Of a DNA stretch of 64,000 nt, positions 48,880-59,104 are shown piece after piece (position 1 is the stretch's first letter; every line of letters starts with the position of its first letter). Below the pieces are notes generated by a model. That model saw nothing but the letters and a program-made list of their open reading frames with translations. It had not been told where the DNA came from and did no database searches. The position numbers and the translations under genes were made by a program. The stretch comes from Emydura subglobosa. Taxonomy: Eukaryota; Chordata; Testudines; Chelidae. The stretch is from the NCBI GenBank assembly GCA_007922225.1, contig ML679959.1, forward strand, positions 20,965,230 through 21,029,229. The letters run 5' to 3'.

Positions 48880-49910
48880 GCCATGAATACTCATGAGATG
48901 CAAATCAGTCCCTTTAATCCACGATTAGTATATTAACACCATGCTCAGCAGTTGCATCATGATTTGCTGTTATTGTTGTGTTGATGCTGTGCTGTTTAAT
49001 TGTTTTTGCTCCATGATCTGTTTGCTCTCTTAATATTTAATTCTCTCTTTCTGTGTCTTTCTCTACCCCCGAAAGGCTAAAGAATAGAAAAACACCGTTC
49101 ATTTTCTCATTTCATGTGCTATCGTTGGAAAATACCTAGTCACAATGTACAGTAGGCAATAATGATGATATATGGTTAGAATGCTGCGATTCTTAAGTGG
49201 TTTCCACTGCTGCTTTACAGAGGAAAAAAAAATTGACCTGATTTGAAGGAAAGCAGGTTAGTCTGCTTTATTTGCTTTTTGCAATGGTTCAAATAATGAT
49301 CCAATTGTCCGCCTTATATATCCCCTGCCAGATTCTGTGCTGAATGCTGCGTGCAATCCTGAATGATGATAAACAATGCCCTGTCTGATACCTCACATGC
49401 TTAGCAGAGGTGAATTCATGAGAACAAATTAGACCTTTGATTGATCATTTAAAAAAGAAAAGAAAACAAGGTTAATTTATATGAGATGTAGCTGTACAGC
49501 ATTTTTATAGTGATCAATATTCCAGGCAATATAAACAGTAGCCTTACGTACTAAATGGCTGCATTATGTAATGCTAGTTAAATTTAGAAATGGCTATTTT
49601 ATTGCCTTTAGTGTCCATAAAATACAGAGTGAGGCAGAGCCACTGCTGACAGAGGAGCTACAGAGCAGCTGGGCCTGGCTATGTTTTCAAACAAAATAAA
49701 ACCTGCAGCCTGATACACCAACTCGAATATGCTTTGATGCTTTGGGTCCCTGTCAAGTGTTTCAATGGGGTGGAGGGGCTGAGCATGGCTCAGAAATACT
49801 GCATGCGCGAGCGCAGACTGTCTCAGCATAATAAAGACGGAAGATTTATTATGAAGGAACAAAATGTGCTACTTTTGTTCTCCCTGGTGTCCCTATAAAG
49901 CTTTTGTTTG
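48880..49910. other. Repeat-free AT-rich block, possible conserved non-coding sequence
   Basis: Unlike its neighbours, this kilobase shows no SINE, foldback or MITE trace. It has many homeodomain- and forkhead-type AT motifs (TTAATATTTAATTC, GATAAACAATG, TTAATTTATATG) and a single CpG-rich spot, GCATGCGCGAGCGCAGAC, near 49803. This is only an impression from composition and absence of repeats. No gene is visible. Confidence 0.25.
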
Positions 49911-50070
49911 ACAGGCTAGTTGGGGTTCTGGTTAGCTACAGTCTCAGTGTAGCCACTGGCTGCTTTGAGACTCCTTGTCTACAGGCTATAGGTCAATTAT
50001 CCTCCTGCCATGGATAAACAGTGTTTTCCTCTTTCCTCTCCAGCAGTTCTAGCCATCCTCCCTGGGTATA

Positions 50071-50120
50071 GGAACCTCCTCCCCTCCCCCCCCCCCGCCT
50101 TCCCCACCCCACACACACAA
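50071..50120 (-). repeat. C-rich tract with G-quadruplex potential on the minus strand
   Basis: Four runs of at least four C (50081-50084, 50086-50096, 50102-50105, 50107-50110) are separated by 1 to 5 bases. This gives four G-runs on the minus strand, compatible with a G-quadruplex. Confidence 0.6.
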
Positions 50121-51123
50121 GGGAGGGTTTAAGTGGAGTGAGGTGGGGGGTGGAAGAATTGTTGCATCAGTCTTATCACTGGAAAATACTTTCACAGCAT
50201 AATGCTGCTAATAACGTTGCTCAGTCTAGAAGGATGGTCTCTTTTGTTGCAAGTAATTGTGTGGCATCTATGATACAAACACTGATCGAATAAATGCACT
50301 GAAACAAGAGCCTCTACAAACGTTTGTTTGGAAGAACACGGCTGAAGAAAGAAAGTCCTGTTCTGAAATCTTTAGCTAAGCAGCACACTGTTGTTTGGAT
50401 TGTTTTATAACATACATAGAGAGCTACCATCTAAGAAAGCAACAGATATTTAATTAAAATGCAAGAGTTTAAATGTTTCTTCTACTAGTAAACATGGTTA
50501 GCACTGATTTATCCAGTTCTGCCATTCTGGGAGACGGCTTTAGAATCAACTTGTTGATGGAATTTTGGTTTGTTAAGTGTTCTATGTGCCTTGGATTGTA
50601 TATTGTAATCAGTAGAGGTGGGACCAAACTATGAAATGGACCCAAATTTCTCCAATCTAGTAAAATTCAGATCTGGATCAAAACTTTATTGGCTGGTCCA
50701 CTAACTCTTTAATGGATTGAACCAAATCCCAATTCTGAATATCCCCAAACTGTATTAAAGTTTGACTCCGTATTCAGTGCAGAAACTTTTGGCTTAGGGC
50801 CATCTCTAATAACTATCTGTATTTTCTTTTTATTTAATTGCTTTAATGTAAATGTAAATTGTGCCTAGAATTTCTGGAGCCTGTGAGGCTGCATACCAGG
50901 GAATAAAATATAACTGCTTCAGATTAATCATTAAAAAATATGTCCCTTTGTAAGAGATGAAGAGTTAAAGCTAAATCCTGTAAGAAAGTAACCCAGAAAA
51001 TCCACTGCTTTTGCAAAACCCTTGGATTGTTGTTGGTTTAGAAGGATGTTCCCAATCCTGATTTCAATTAAAGTGAAGTCCTCAGGTTCTTTTGCAGCTT
51101 GGTCCTGTTCTTCATTCCAAACT
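50121..51123. other. No recognisable feature
   Basis: AT-rich unique-looking sequence. A region near 50610-50780 (ACCAAACTATGAAATGGACC onward) may be an old repeat that I cannot place. Confidence 0.35.
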
Positions 51124-51155
51124 GTTATGTACAGGTTATGTACAGGTTATGTACA
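51124..51155. repeat. 11-bp tandem repeat, about 2.9 units
   Basis: GTTATGTACAG at 51124, 51135 and (partial) 51146, exact copies. Confidence 0.9.
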
Positions 51156-51396
51156 TGCTGCCACTTATGTCAATATAACGTACGTCACTCAGGGGTATGA
51201 ATAAGCGCCCCCTTGAGTGAGGTAAATTACACCAACCTAAGCACCAGTGTGGCAGCACTGCCAACATAGCTACCGCCACTCGTGGGGGCTGGAATAATAA
51301 AGGTGATGGGAGAGCTCTCTACTAGCAATGCTCCAGCAGCACAGCTGCATTGGTGCAGCTATGCTGCTGTAAGCTCTGCAATATAGCCACAGCCTA
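51156..51396. mobile_element. Harbinger-like MITE, 5'-truncated
   Basis: ACTTATGTCAATATAACGTA, then TCAGGGGTATGAATAAGCGC, then AACATAGCTACCGCCACTCG and CTGCTGTAAGCTCTGCAATA belong to a turtle-type Harbinger-derived MITE as I recall it. The expected right end (about ...ATAGCCACAGCCTA) is present near 51383-51396. The left end is lost. Confidence 0.5.
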
Positions 51397-51474
51397 AGTA
51401 ATTAAATAAACAAACAAAGGATCATGTTCGGCCAGGAACTGCATACATCCTGTGCACCCCTAAAGAAGCCAACT

Positions 51475-51581
51475 GGTCAGATTCTGATCTCACTAGCATC
51501 AGTAGAAAGGTGGAGTAACTCCACTGACTTCAGCAGAATTCCTCTAGATGTACCTTGGTGCAGATAAGAACAGAATCTGGC
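51475..51581. repeat. Palindromic foldback repeat, 107 bp
   Basis: The left arm GGTCAGATTCTGATCTCACT and the right arm, on the other strand GCCAGATTCTGTTCTTATCT, enclose TGGAGTAACTCCACTGACTT (itself containing the palindrome GGAGTAACTCC). One of the most complete copies of the family at 34123, 34872 and 31066. Confidence 0.7.
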
Positions 51582-53022
51582 ACTATCTGTGTATTTCCTA
51601 GAGCTCATTCAAACAATTCCACGGGAAATTCTGCCAGTTTGAAATTTGTTTTAGTTCTGAATTGGAACAAAATAAAACAAAACAAACAAAAATTCCTGCA
51701 AAATTAATTAATTGAAAAAAAAATATTTAAAAAAAAAATTATTTTGGGTCAATCGATATACTCTGTTTTGATAAAAATCAAAATGTTTTGTTCTGATCTG
51801 GACTTTTTAATGGTATATTATAATTCATATTGATTATACATTTCTAAATGAAAAGTTGTTTCAAAATAAAGTATCGAAATGTTCTATTCTAACAACAAAA
51901 TGCTTTATTGAAACACTATAGTTCCAAATTAAAAAAAAAATTAGTCAAAATGACTCGACACTGGACCTTTAAGAAAAATGTATATCGTGAGAGTTGGCTT
52001 GCTTGCATTGACTATGTGACCTTCTTCCCAGGCCCGGTGATACATTAATGAATGCGTGTGTGTGTGCTGTAAATACTGAGCTGGCAAAAAAGTGTGGTTC
52101 AGATAAAAAAAAAGGTTAAATTGTGTGCTAGATTGGAGGGGTTGAGTATGCATTTCCTGTCACTTGCCTTGCCGTCCTGTCTCACCACACTGTGAGCCGA
52201 TTCAGTGTGCTGGTTACACACAGTTCTCAGGAGATCCTGCTAGGTCTAGGCAGAGGTGATGACAGCCCTTGCTTGTTATAGCCCTTAAGGTTATACACTT
52301 GAGACTGCACCTCATTCTTGCAAGAATGCAAATCATTTTGCTCACGAAGCAAACACTGCGAGGGAGAGACAGAGAGAGAAATTTTCCCCAGGAAGATATA
52401 GAAGTGGTAACAGAACAGACCTATATCAGTGCAGATATGTACTAAGACGATTTAATATGTGCATTCAATGGGTACATTCACACCCAGCTCCATTTAATAG
52501 AGGCCAGCAGCCATATCAATTCCAGACCATAGTGCAGGTTGTATAAATGTGCATTTGGACATGTGCCCTACATGCCACATGGGCAGTGGGTGAATGTCAC
52601 AGAATGATTATGGATTCTCTTCCAAATTATCCCACCCCCCCGACTCCCAAAAAGCAATGATATATACTGGCCCCAAAACTAGCCCAATATCGTTCAGTTT
52701 AACATTAAAGCCATCCTGATAACAAAGAGAAAGCCTGGGAATGGACCCATGCCATAACAGTGTTGTGGACCTTCGACGGATGGAATTGGAAAAGGTTATC
52801 TGTTTTTTAGTCTTTCAAAAAAAACAAATCCCTTTAGGACTTTGTGACAATATCATAGGGCTGGGTACCCCTAGCCTGTACTAAAACCCACATCAGGGGG
52901 AGGAAAACCCTTGTAAAGTTCCTTTTTCAGTGGCGATCCATCTCTGCAAGGAGAAAAAAAGTCACAGGATCGTGGGAAAAGCAATACAGTTATACCCTTC
53001 TCTTGGTCCTGAGCAAAAAAAT
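51582..53022. other. No recognisable gene
   Basis: AT-rich, with several A runs around 51717-51737 and 51928-51938. No feature supported. Confidence 0.4.
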
Positions 53023-53165
53023 GATTATCATTTCCATTTGACACACGAGAAGCTGAGGAATTTAGTGATTAAGTGACTGGCCCAAGATCACAAAGGAAAT
53101 CAGTGGCAGAATGAGGAACTGAACAAACCCAGTCCTTCTGACCCCTAAGCTAGTGACATAATCAC
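53023..53165 (-). repeat. MIR-type SINE in reverse orientation
   Basis: GAGAAGCTGAGGAATTTAGT, then AAGTGACTGGCCCAAGATCA and CAGTGGCAGAATGAGGAACT form the reversed MIR core and head. Confidence 0.7.
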
Positions 53166-53329
53166 AAGGTTATCCTTCCTCTCTGAGAATAACATGTTAA
53201 TCAACATGAATAAATATGGCAGAACAGAGCCCTTAACGTTTTACTGGTGCAGTGAAATATTCAGACTGGCCACATTTTAATACCTCCTTCTATCCCTTTA
53301 ATAACTCAGGTTTGTATTTTAAATATCAT

Positions 53330-53425
53330 GGGTCTGATTCTGTTCCCCAGTGACACCGGCATATATCAGAAGTCACCTAACTTCTGATAGAGCTACTACC
53401 AGGTGGGTGTATAACTAGTTGGAAA
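53330..53425. repeat. Foldback-type repeat fragment
   Basis: GGGTCTGATTCTGTTCCCCA followed by TGACACCGGCATATATCAGA resembles the left arm of the family at 51475. The right arm is not preserved before the CR1 begins. Confidence 0.4.
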
Positions 53426-53429
53426 ACTG

Positions 53430-54420
53430 TTCCCAGAGAATAGTTATCCATAGGGTTCAATTCTGGGTCTGGTTCTGTTCAATATCTTCATCAATGATTC
53501 GGATAATGGCATAGAGAGAACAGTTATAAAGTTTGCAGATTATACCAACCTAGAAGGGGTTGCAAGTGCTTTGGAGGATAGGATTAAAATTCAAAATCAT
53601 TTAGACAAACTGAAGAAATGCTCTGAAGTAAATAGGATGAAATTCAATCAGGACAAATTCAAAGTACTCCACTTAGGAAGGAACAATCAGTTGCACACAT
53701 ACGACATGGGAAATGATTTCCTACAAAAAAGTACTGCAGAAAGGGATCTGGGGTCATAGAGGATGACAAGCTAAATATGCTTCAACAGTGAAACATTGTT
53801 GCAAAAAAAAGCAAATATCATTCTGGGATGTATTGGCAGGAGTATTGTAAGCAAGACACGAGAAGTAATTCTTCCACTCTACTCCGCGCAGCTCAGGCCC
53901 CAACTGGAGTATTGTTTCCAGTTCTGGGTGCCACATTTCAGAAAACATGTGGACACATTGGAGAAAGTTCAGAGAAAAGCAACAAAAATATTAAAACATC
54001 TAGAAAACGTGACCGATGAGGGAAGATTGAAAAAAATTGGGTTTGTTTAGTTTGGAGAAGAGAAGACTGGGGCGGGGGAGACATGATATCAGTTTTCAAG
54101 TACATAAAAAGTTGTTACAAGGAAGAGGGAGAAAAATTGTTCTCCATAACCTCTGAGGATAGGACAAGAAGCAATGGGTTTAAATTGTGGCAAGGGTGAT
54201 TTAGATTGGACATTAGGAAAAACTTCCTAACTGTCAGGGTAGTTAAGCACTGGAATAAATTGCCTAGGGAGGTTTGGGAATCTCCATCATTGGAGATTTT
54301 TAAGAGCTGGTTAGACAAACACCTGTCAGGGATGATCTAGATAATGCTTGGTCCTGCCAGAAGTGCAGGGGACTGGACTAGATGACCTCTCGAGGTTCCT
54401 TCCAGTCCTACGATTCTAAC
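53430..54420 (+). mobile_element. CR1 LINE, 3' portion (about 1 kb, 5'-truncated)
   Basis: This is a CR1 retrotransposon tail in + orientation. It begins within the reverse-transcriptase palm domain, runs through the rest of that domain and the 3' UTR, and ends near GACCTCTCGAGGTTCCTTCC and TACGATTCT, the CR1 3' terminal region. CR1 normally lacks a poly-A tail and ends in short direct repeats of ATTCTATG-type, reduced here to ATTCT. Extreme 5' truncation is usual for the family. The same terminal sequence is present in reverse at 57052-57143 and in the interrupted copy at 25455-26295. The coding part is a pseudogene (separate entry). Confidence 0.9.
53460..54050 (+). pseudogene. CR1 reverse transcriptase remnant
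   Basis: The reading frame covers the end of the palm and the thumb of a CR1 reverse transcriptase. Residues NIFINDSDNGIE precede the catalytic motif. FADD, the metal-binding pair of the enzyme, reads FADY here because the second Asp codon is TAT at 53541-53543. Downstream come VNRMKFNQDK and VLHLGRNNQLH, and then a stop (TAG at 53757-53759). After a frame change, a second block from 53796 carries ILGCIGRSIVSKT, LYSAQLRPQLEYC and FWVPHFRKHVDTLEKVQRKA, the well-known CR1 C-terminal pattern. The enzyme is therefore inactive by three lesions: 5' truncation, loss of the catalytic Asp, and a stop with frameshift. The endonuclease domain and ORF1 are absent. Motif assignment is by recognition, not a search. 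Confidence 0.85.
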
Positions 54421-54475
54421 TTAGACCCATTGAAGTAAATGGAACTGTTGTATTGTAAGTGAGATCAGAGTCACG
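54421..54475. repeat. Foldback repeat half-copy next to the CR1 end
   Basis: CCATTGAAGTAAATGGAACT, then GTAAGTGAGATCAGAGTC is the right half of the family at 51475, without interruption at the GTAAGTG site where the copy at 31.1 kb carries a MITE. Confidence 0.5.
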
Positions 54476-55194
54476 CTTTATGTTTACAGTACGCATTCAT
54501 GACAAAAAGATCTTACAACTTTAGAACCATAAATACGGTAACCTACATTTTTACGTGGACTCTGCAGATCTCCCGTCCTTTGTTATCATTTGGCCTGAGC
54601 CTGCACAGAGTGTCCATGAAATTTCATATGCCCTTTAATCCTCCTTCCCTTTCCACCTTCAAACTCGTCATTTGTATGCAGACGTTTTATAATAATTTAT
54701 TCTAGTCATAAAACCTACAGGATTTTAAATTGAACTGAAGTCCCAAATGCTTTAAAAGAATTTATGTTGCATAATTGTACTGGTTTGCCTGAAAATAAAC
54801 AATGATGTACAGCTAAAATATTCTCTCAGGGAGATGACTCAGATCCTTCCTTGAAGCTTGGACCTTGGTTGACTGCTGATGGTGCAATTTGTAATCTCTT
54901 CTTTAGATGCCAAACAAAAGGGTAAAGCAAGGCCTGGTGTCGCATAGGAAGAGAGAACAAGAATGTTATTTACATGCTTTCAGAGCCTCCCGGTCTTTCA
55001 TTTATTTCACATTAAGACAAAACAGATGACTGGGGAAAAACATAACCCACATCTTGAGAAAAAATTACAAACATTGTCGCCAATCGCACAGCTGACTCCT
55101 GGACCAGCGCCTACCCCCACTGAAATCAGTGGGGATCTGCATGGAGTTAAGCGTCCAGTCACACTCAGTCAGTTGCAGAATCAGGGCCATCATG
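54476..55194. other. Mostly unrecognised, includes a foldback-like segment
   Basis: AT-rich to 54.95 kb. ACCCCCACTGAAATCAGTGGGG near 55112 is a foldback core with GCAGAATCAGGGCC at 55175. No gene. Confidence 0.35.
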
Positions 55195-55530
55195 TCTGAA
55201 TCTGAAAAACACTTGTCACCAAGCAAACTGCTGTGGATAACAATGCCATCCTGCCTGTCACTCAGGCCTGTCATCTGGGTGTCCGTTTTGACTCAGGTCT
55301 CTCTCTAGGTCTCCCCATCCAGACTATATCTAAATCTTGTTGATTCTTTCAGAAAATCATCTCTAAAATACGGCCTTTCCTATCCACCTACATAGCTGAA
55401 GCTCTCATCATCTCAAATCTTGATTATTACAACATCCTTCTCTCTGCTCTTGACAAATGCAGGTTTGCCCCACTCACATCCGTTCAGAATACTGCTGCTA
55501 AAATCATTTTCCTAGTGCCAGGGCCAAAGA
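55195..55530 (+). pseudogene. L2-like (CR1-group) LINE reverse transcriptase C-terminal remnant
   Basis: One + frame reads LGVRFDSGLS-type text, then PIQTISKSC, a stop (TGA), FFQKIISKIRPFLS, IISNLDYYNILLSALDKC and SVQNTAAKIIFL. The sequence of GV..DS.LS, ..RPFL, SNLDYYN.LL.AL and QN.AA is the typical C-terminal region of L2 and related non-LTR reverse transcriptases (family knowledge). The palm domain and its catalytic residues are upstream and absent. One internal stop and lack of a start mark it as a fragment. It lies about 0.8 kb downstream of the CR1 tail in the same orientation but is a different LINE clade, so it is a separate insertion. Confidence 0.7.
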
Positions 55531-55823
55531 AATAAAAAGGTTCTTCTGCCCTTTGGGGCTTCTGTTTACTCTATCCTTTGCCCCTTTCATAGCTCGTTTT
55601 TGGGCTATCTTCAACGGTCTCTTTCTCTGCTTTGGGCTCAAGTGCTGGCCCCAGACTGGTTCCCCTGCAGTATCCTGTATACTGTATATCCTGGTTCAGG
55701 GGCCACCTCAAGAGCCAGCCAGCCTGTCTGTGGTTCAAACTCCAGACACACTCACTCTCAGTCCTTTCATAAGGCCCAGGTGTCCATTAATCTATCACTT
55801 GACTTTCCTTAGTCCCACCCCCC
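55531..55823. other. Unrecognised, GC-moderate
   Basis: A 168-codon + frame (55553-56059) runs from here into the adjacent MITE and is best explained as chance. Sequence near 55660-55700 (TATCCTGTATACTGTATATCC) has a small palindrome, GTATACTGTATAC-like. Otherwise nothing. Confidence 0.3.
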
Positions 55824-56212
55824 AGGGTTGCCAGGTGCTCGTTTTCGACCAAAAAGTCCGATCAAAAAGGGAACCTGGCAGTGTCCGGTCAGATGTACTG
55901 ACTGGACACCAAAAGTCCAGTTACCGCGGGGCAGGGGGAGTATCCAGGTCATTAACCCGCACCAGCCCCTGCTCAGCCAGGGCCGCCTCCTACCTGCAGG
56001 CAGGCTTCTTGCCAGGCTGCAGCAGCTCCTGTCTCAGTCCCAGAACAGAGGGAACCTAGCTGTGTGTGGGGGGAGGTGGATACAATCCAATCATGATGGG
56101 GGCGGGGCCTTGGGGAAAGAGGCGGAGCAGGGGTGTGGCCTTGGGGAGGAGGCGGGTCAGAGGATGGGGCCTTGGGAGTATGATTAACAGCAATTAGAAA
56201 GGTGGCACCTCT
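55824..56212. mobile_element. hAT-like MITE, about 390 bp
   Basis: The left end AGGGTTGCCAGGTG and the right end TGGCACCTCT (on the other strand AGAGGTGCCA) match at 8 of 10 positions. The interior carries GTTTTCGACCAAAAAGTCCG, GACTGGACACCAAAAGTCC and a G+C-rich tail with GGGGCGGGGCC and GGCCTTGGGG repeats. I recall this as a turtle-type repeat. No 8-bp target duplication is visible, so the superfamily call rests on the end sequence. Confidence 0.55.
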
Positions 56213-57051
56213 AAGGCTCGGAAGCAGCTAATTAATTATGGACCAGTTGTGGCTGGCCCCATTTCGTCTGCTGGGGACTGGAGGAAAGGATAGAACCGAC
56301 CCTCAACCTACAGGTAGAGCTGGGACTGCAGTGCTCTAGAACCCCTGTTCTGGTCCCTGGACAGGAATAGTGGCCACAAGTCCTCTACAGGGATTTTGTG
56401 CCACTGAGTCCATATAAATGTGAACCAAATGGTCCCTCCTCCAAAATATGCCCAATGGCCCTCTCCAGGCTGGCTTATTTGAACTCTCTTTGTGGCCTGT
56501 TGGGATGCAGATGCCTGCAGTACATCTATTTCGCTTGTGCCCACCCTCTCTCCCCTGTGAGTGGGATGTTGCGGGGTTTATGTGGTTCATCGGGGTCACC
56601 AGCAAGCCCTCATATCTGGGTGTATTTCATCACCATGCACCAAGGATCCTGCTTACATTTCAGTGGAAATTGCTGTTGCAGTTAGGATTTTGCTCTGAGC
56701 TATTATATCTGGGTCTACAATTCATTACTGAGATTGCTGTAGGAGGCTGGGTTGTGGGTTTCTGCTCTCTCCGCATCAGCACTCTGCATTTTATTTTGGC
56801 TGCCACAGTTATTATTCCAAACAAGTCTTTCTGTGCTTTAGTTTCCTAGGGTTGTTGGTATATACTACGGGAACACGTATTCTAGCTGGGGGTAATTAAA
56901 GTGCTTTTGGCAACAACTGTACGAAAGCTATGTAACAACGTCAATAAATGTACATGATTCAGTTGGTATTTAACTCGCCTACGGCAATGGTAGCCAAGCT
57001 CTAAGAGCAGGCGTGTTGAAGGGGGTGTACGGAGTGACAAAATCTTCACAT
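56213..57051. other. No recognisable gene
   Basis: Frames of 133 codons (56448-56849 plus) and 89 codons (minus) overlap on opposite strands. No domain recognised. Confidence 0.3.
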
Positions 57052-57143
57052 AGAATCATAGAAGATTAGAGTTGGGAGGGACCTCAGGAGGTCATCTAGT
57101 CCAACTCCCTGCTCACAGCAGGACCACCCCCAACTAAACCATC
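57052..57143 (-). repeat. CR1 LINE 3' end, reverse orientation
   Basis: TAGAATCATAGAAGATTAGA, then GGAGGGACCTCAGGAGGTCA, then TCTAGTCCAACTCCCTGCTC is the reverse complement of a CR1 3' terminus. The ATTCTATG-type end lies at 57052, so the copy is only about 90 bp long (severe 5' truncation). Confidence 0.85.
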
Positions 57144-57435
57144 ACCATAATGACGTGATGATGTTTCTGGGGTGACATTGCAAGCATGTGTGATGTTGCA
57201 CGTTCAGGAACTACCATCATGTACTGAATCAATGCAGTCCCAAAGATTTAGGCTATTCTAGCTGGCTTGAATAATAATGGCAGTGGCTACTTGAGTACAT
57301 AGCCAGGGTGCAGGGCAGGGTTGTACTGCCTGTACTGCCGTCCATGCTGCCACAGCATCAGTGCTATTTTTACTTCAACTAGCTAGATCCCTTCCCCCTA
57401 AAATTGCAAGGTAGAGACTTTAAACCCCCCATTTA
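57144..57435. other. No recognisable feature
   Basis: Unique-looking sequence. Nothing identified. Confidence 0.4.
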
Positions 57436-57560
57436 TCAAAATCCTTAAGCACACCCTTAAATTCTTTGCTGAGTGGGTTGGGATTACTCATGAATTTAAA
57501 GTTAAACATGTGCTTAAGTGTCTTGATGAATAAAGTTAAGCATGTGCTTAAGTGCCTTTC
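57436..57560. repeat. Foldback-type repeat (TTAAGCATGTGCTTAAG family)
   Basis: The palindrome-like strings AACATGTGCTTAAGTG and TTAAGCATGTGCTTAAGTG occur 40 bp apart, with CCTTAAGCACACCCTTAA at the left. Related to the arms at 9031. Confidence 0.55.
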
Positions 57561-58689
57561 AAAAAGGACTAGCGAATTGGGTACCGAGGTACCTACCTCC
57601 AATCTGAGACCTTAAAGGGGCTTGATTTTCAGAAAGAACTGAGCACCTGCTCTCTGAAAACCAACATCTTTTAAGGTATTTCAGATTGGTCATCCAGACA
57701 CACTCATCATTTTTAACATATTGGCGATGGGTAGATGGATATAAACACATATTTCATATGTACACAGGTTTTATATGGATGTACCACCACTGAATTCAGC
57801 TGAATCACTCCTGTTTTACATGGCTGTAAGTGGGGATCAGGAATGGTTCATAATATTATAAATGTTCATAACTCATTGTGTTCACACAGTACAATAACTA
57901 CCTTATTAAATCAAAATCAAATTAAATTTTAAAAAAATGAAATATTCAGTGTAAGCTGTATATATTACTATCAACAGAAAATACTTGCAGGGAAACTCTC
58001 TCATCTTCCATTCTGAGCAAAGTGACCCAAGGCTGCAGTGCCGGGATATTTAAAAAATAGATGAAAAACAAATACATTTTATTACAAAGAGTAAAATGAG
58101 AAACGTGTTCCTTTCTGAAATTCACTCAGCAGCTCCAACCCTCATCAATCCACAACAGCTGTGGACAGCTATTTAAGTCTGAGACCTCAACAGCTTAATT
58201 GGGGAAACATGTTAAAAGTTAACAGATCTGTGTCCAACAAGGTTAATACTGAGGTTAGCAGATTAGGATGCAAAGAAAATCACCCTGTGTTCCCCACCCT
58301 AAGCATGAATAACATAATTGCCTTGCTGCTAGTGGAAGGGTAGTCAAATCTTTTCAGTCTGTGATCTCTCCCCACGGGAGGAGTAACCTATGGAAACTGG
58401 GCTTTCTTTATAAACATACATTTCTGCCTCTCTCATTAAACAGCTAAGCAGGCATGATGTTAAAGGAGGCGGCTGATAACATCACAACTGCTTCAAAGCA
58501 TATTGTGCTACAATAATTGTTTACATTTTCTAGAACTTCAAGAAACAACATTTGTACCGAGAACGGTTTTCATGCTTTTTTAAAAAGCTCTGAATAAAGA
58601 ATTTGCTGAAACTAAAGTTTTTCAATCTGTTCTTAAAGAAAACAATCAGATTCCTCAAGTCTGAACTTATTTTAATTAATAATTCTTTG
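57561..58689. other. No recognisable gene
   Basis: AT-rich. GCACCTGCTCTCTGAAAACC near 57643 and AATCACTCCTGTTTTACATGG near 57802 may be old foldback fragments. 58.42-58.66 kb (TTAAACAGCTAAGC, ACAATAATTGTTTACATT) is repeat-free and could be regulatory; weak. Confidence 0.35.
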
Positions 58690-58945
58690 TCTATATTGTT
58701 ATTACAATAGCATCAAAAGGCCACAATCAAAATTGAGGCCCTATTGTGCTAGGTGCTGAACAAACGCATATAAGACAGTGCTGGCTCCAGGGAACTTACA
58801 GTCTAAATAAACAAAAAAAGACTAAAGGTGGGAGGAGAAAAAGAGGTGCAGTGACTTGGCCAAGGTCACACAGAAAGTTGGTGGCAGTGCTGGGAACAGA
58901 ATCAAAGTCTTCTGATTCTCAGTCCAGTGAGCTAAACAATGGGTC
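58690..58945 (-). repeat. MIR-like SINE, reverse orientation, near full length
   Basis: Read on +: TATTACAATAGCATCAAAAG, GTGCTAGGTGCTGAACAAAC, CAGTGACTTGGCCAAGGTCA, then the head side TTCTGATTCTCAGTCCAGTG. Same family as 7176-7402. The two copies give a usable consensus. Confidence 0.75.
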
Positions 58946-59104
58946 ACGTTGCCTGTGTATAAGTTATTGAATGAGAATATTTGCTATTCAAAATTCAAGA
59001 TGCATTGGTTAATTCTGATTTGACACATAGATCAGATGTTATTGTTTCTGTTTTCTGAATGGATGGGTGTAATTCCCAGAGTTGTATTTGTGGTTCAGAT
59101 TTAC

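Noticed and set aside
55553..56059. 168-codon + frame
   Set aside because: Runs across the border of the hAT-like MITE, which a real gene would not be expected to do. No domain.
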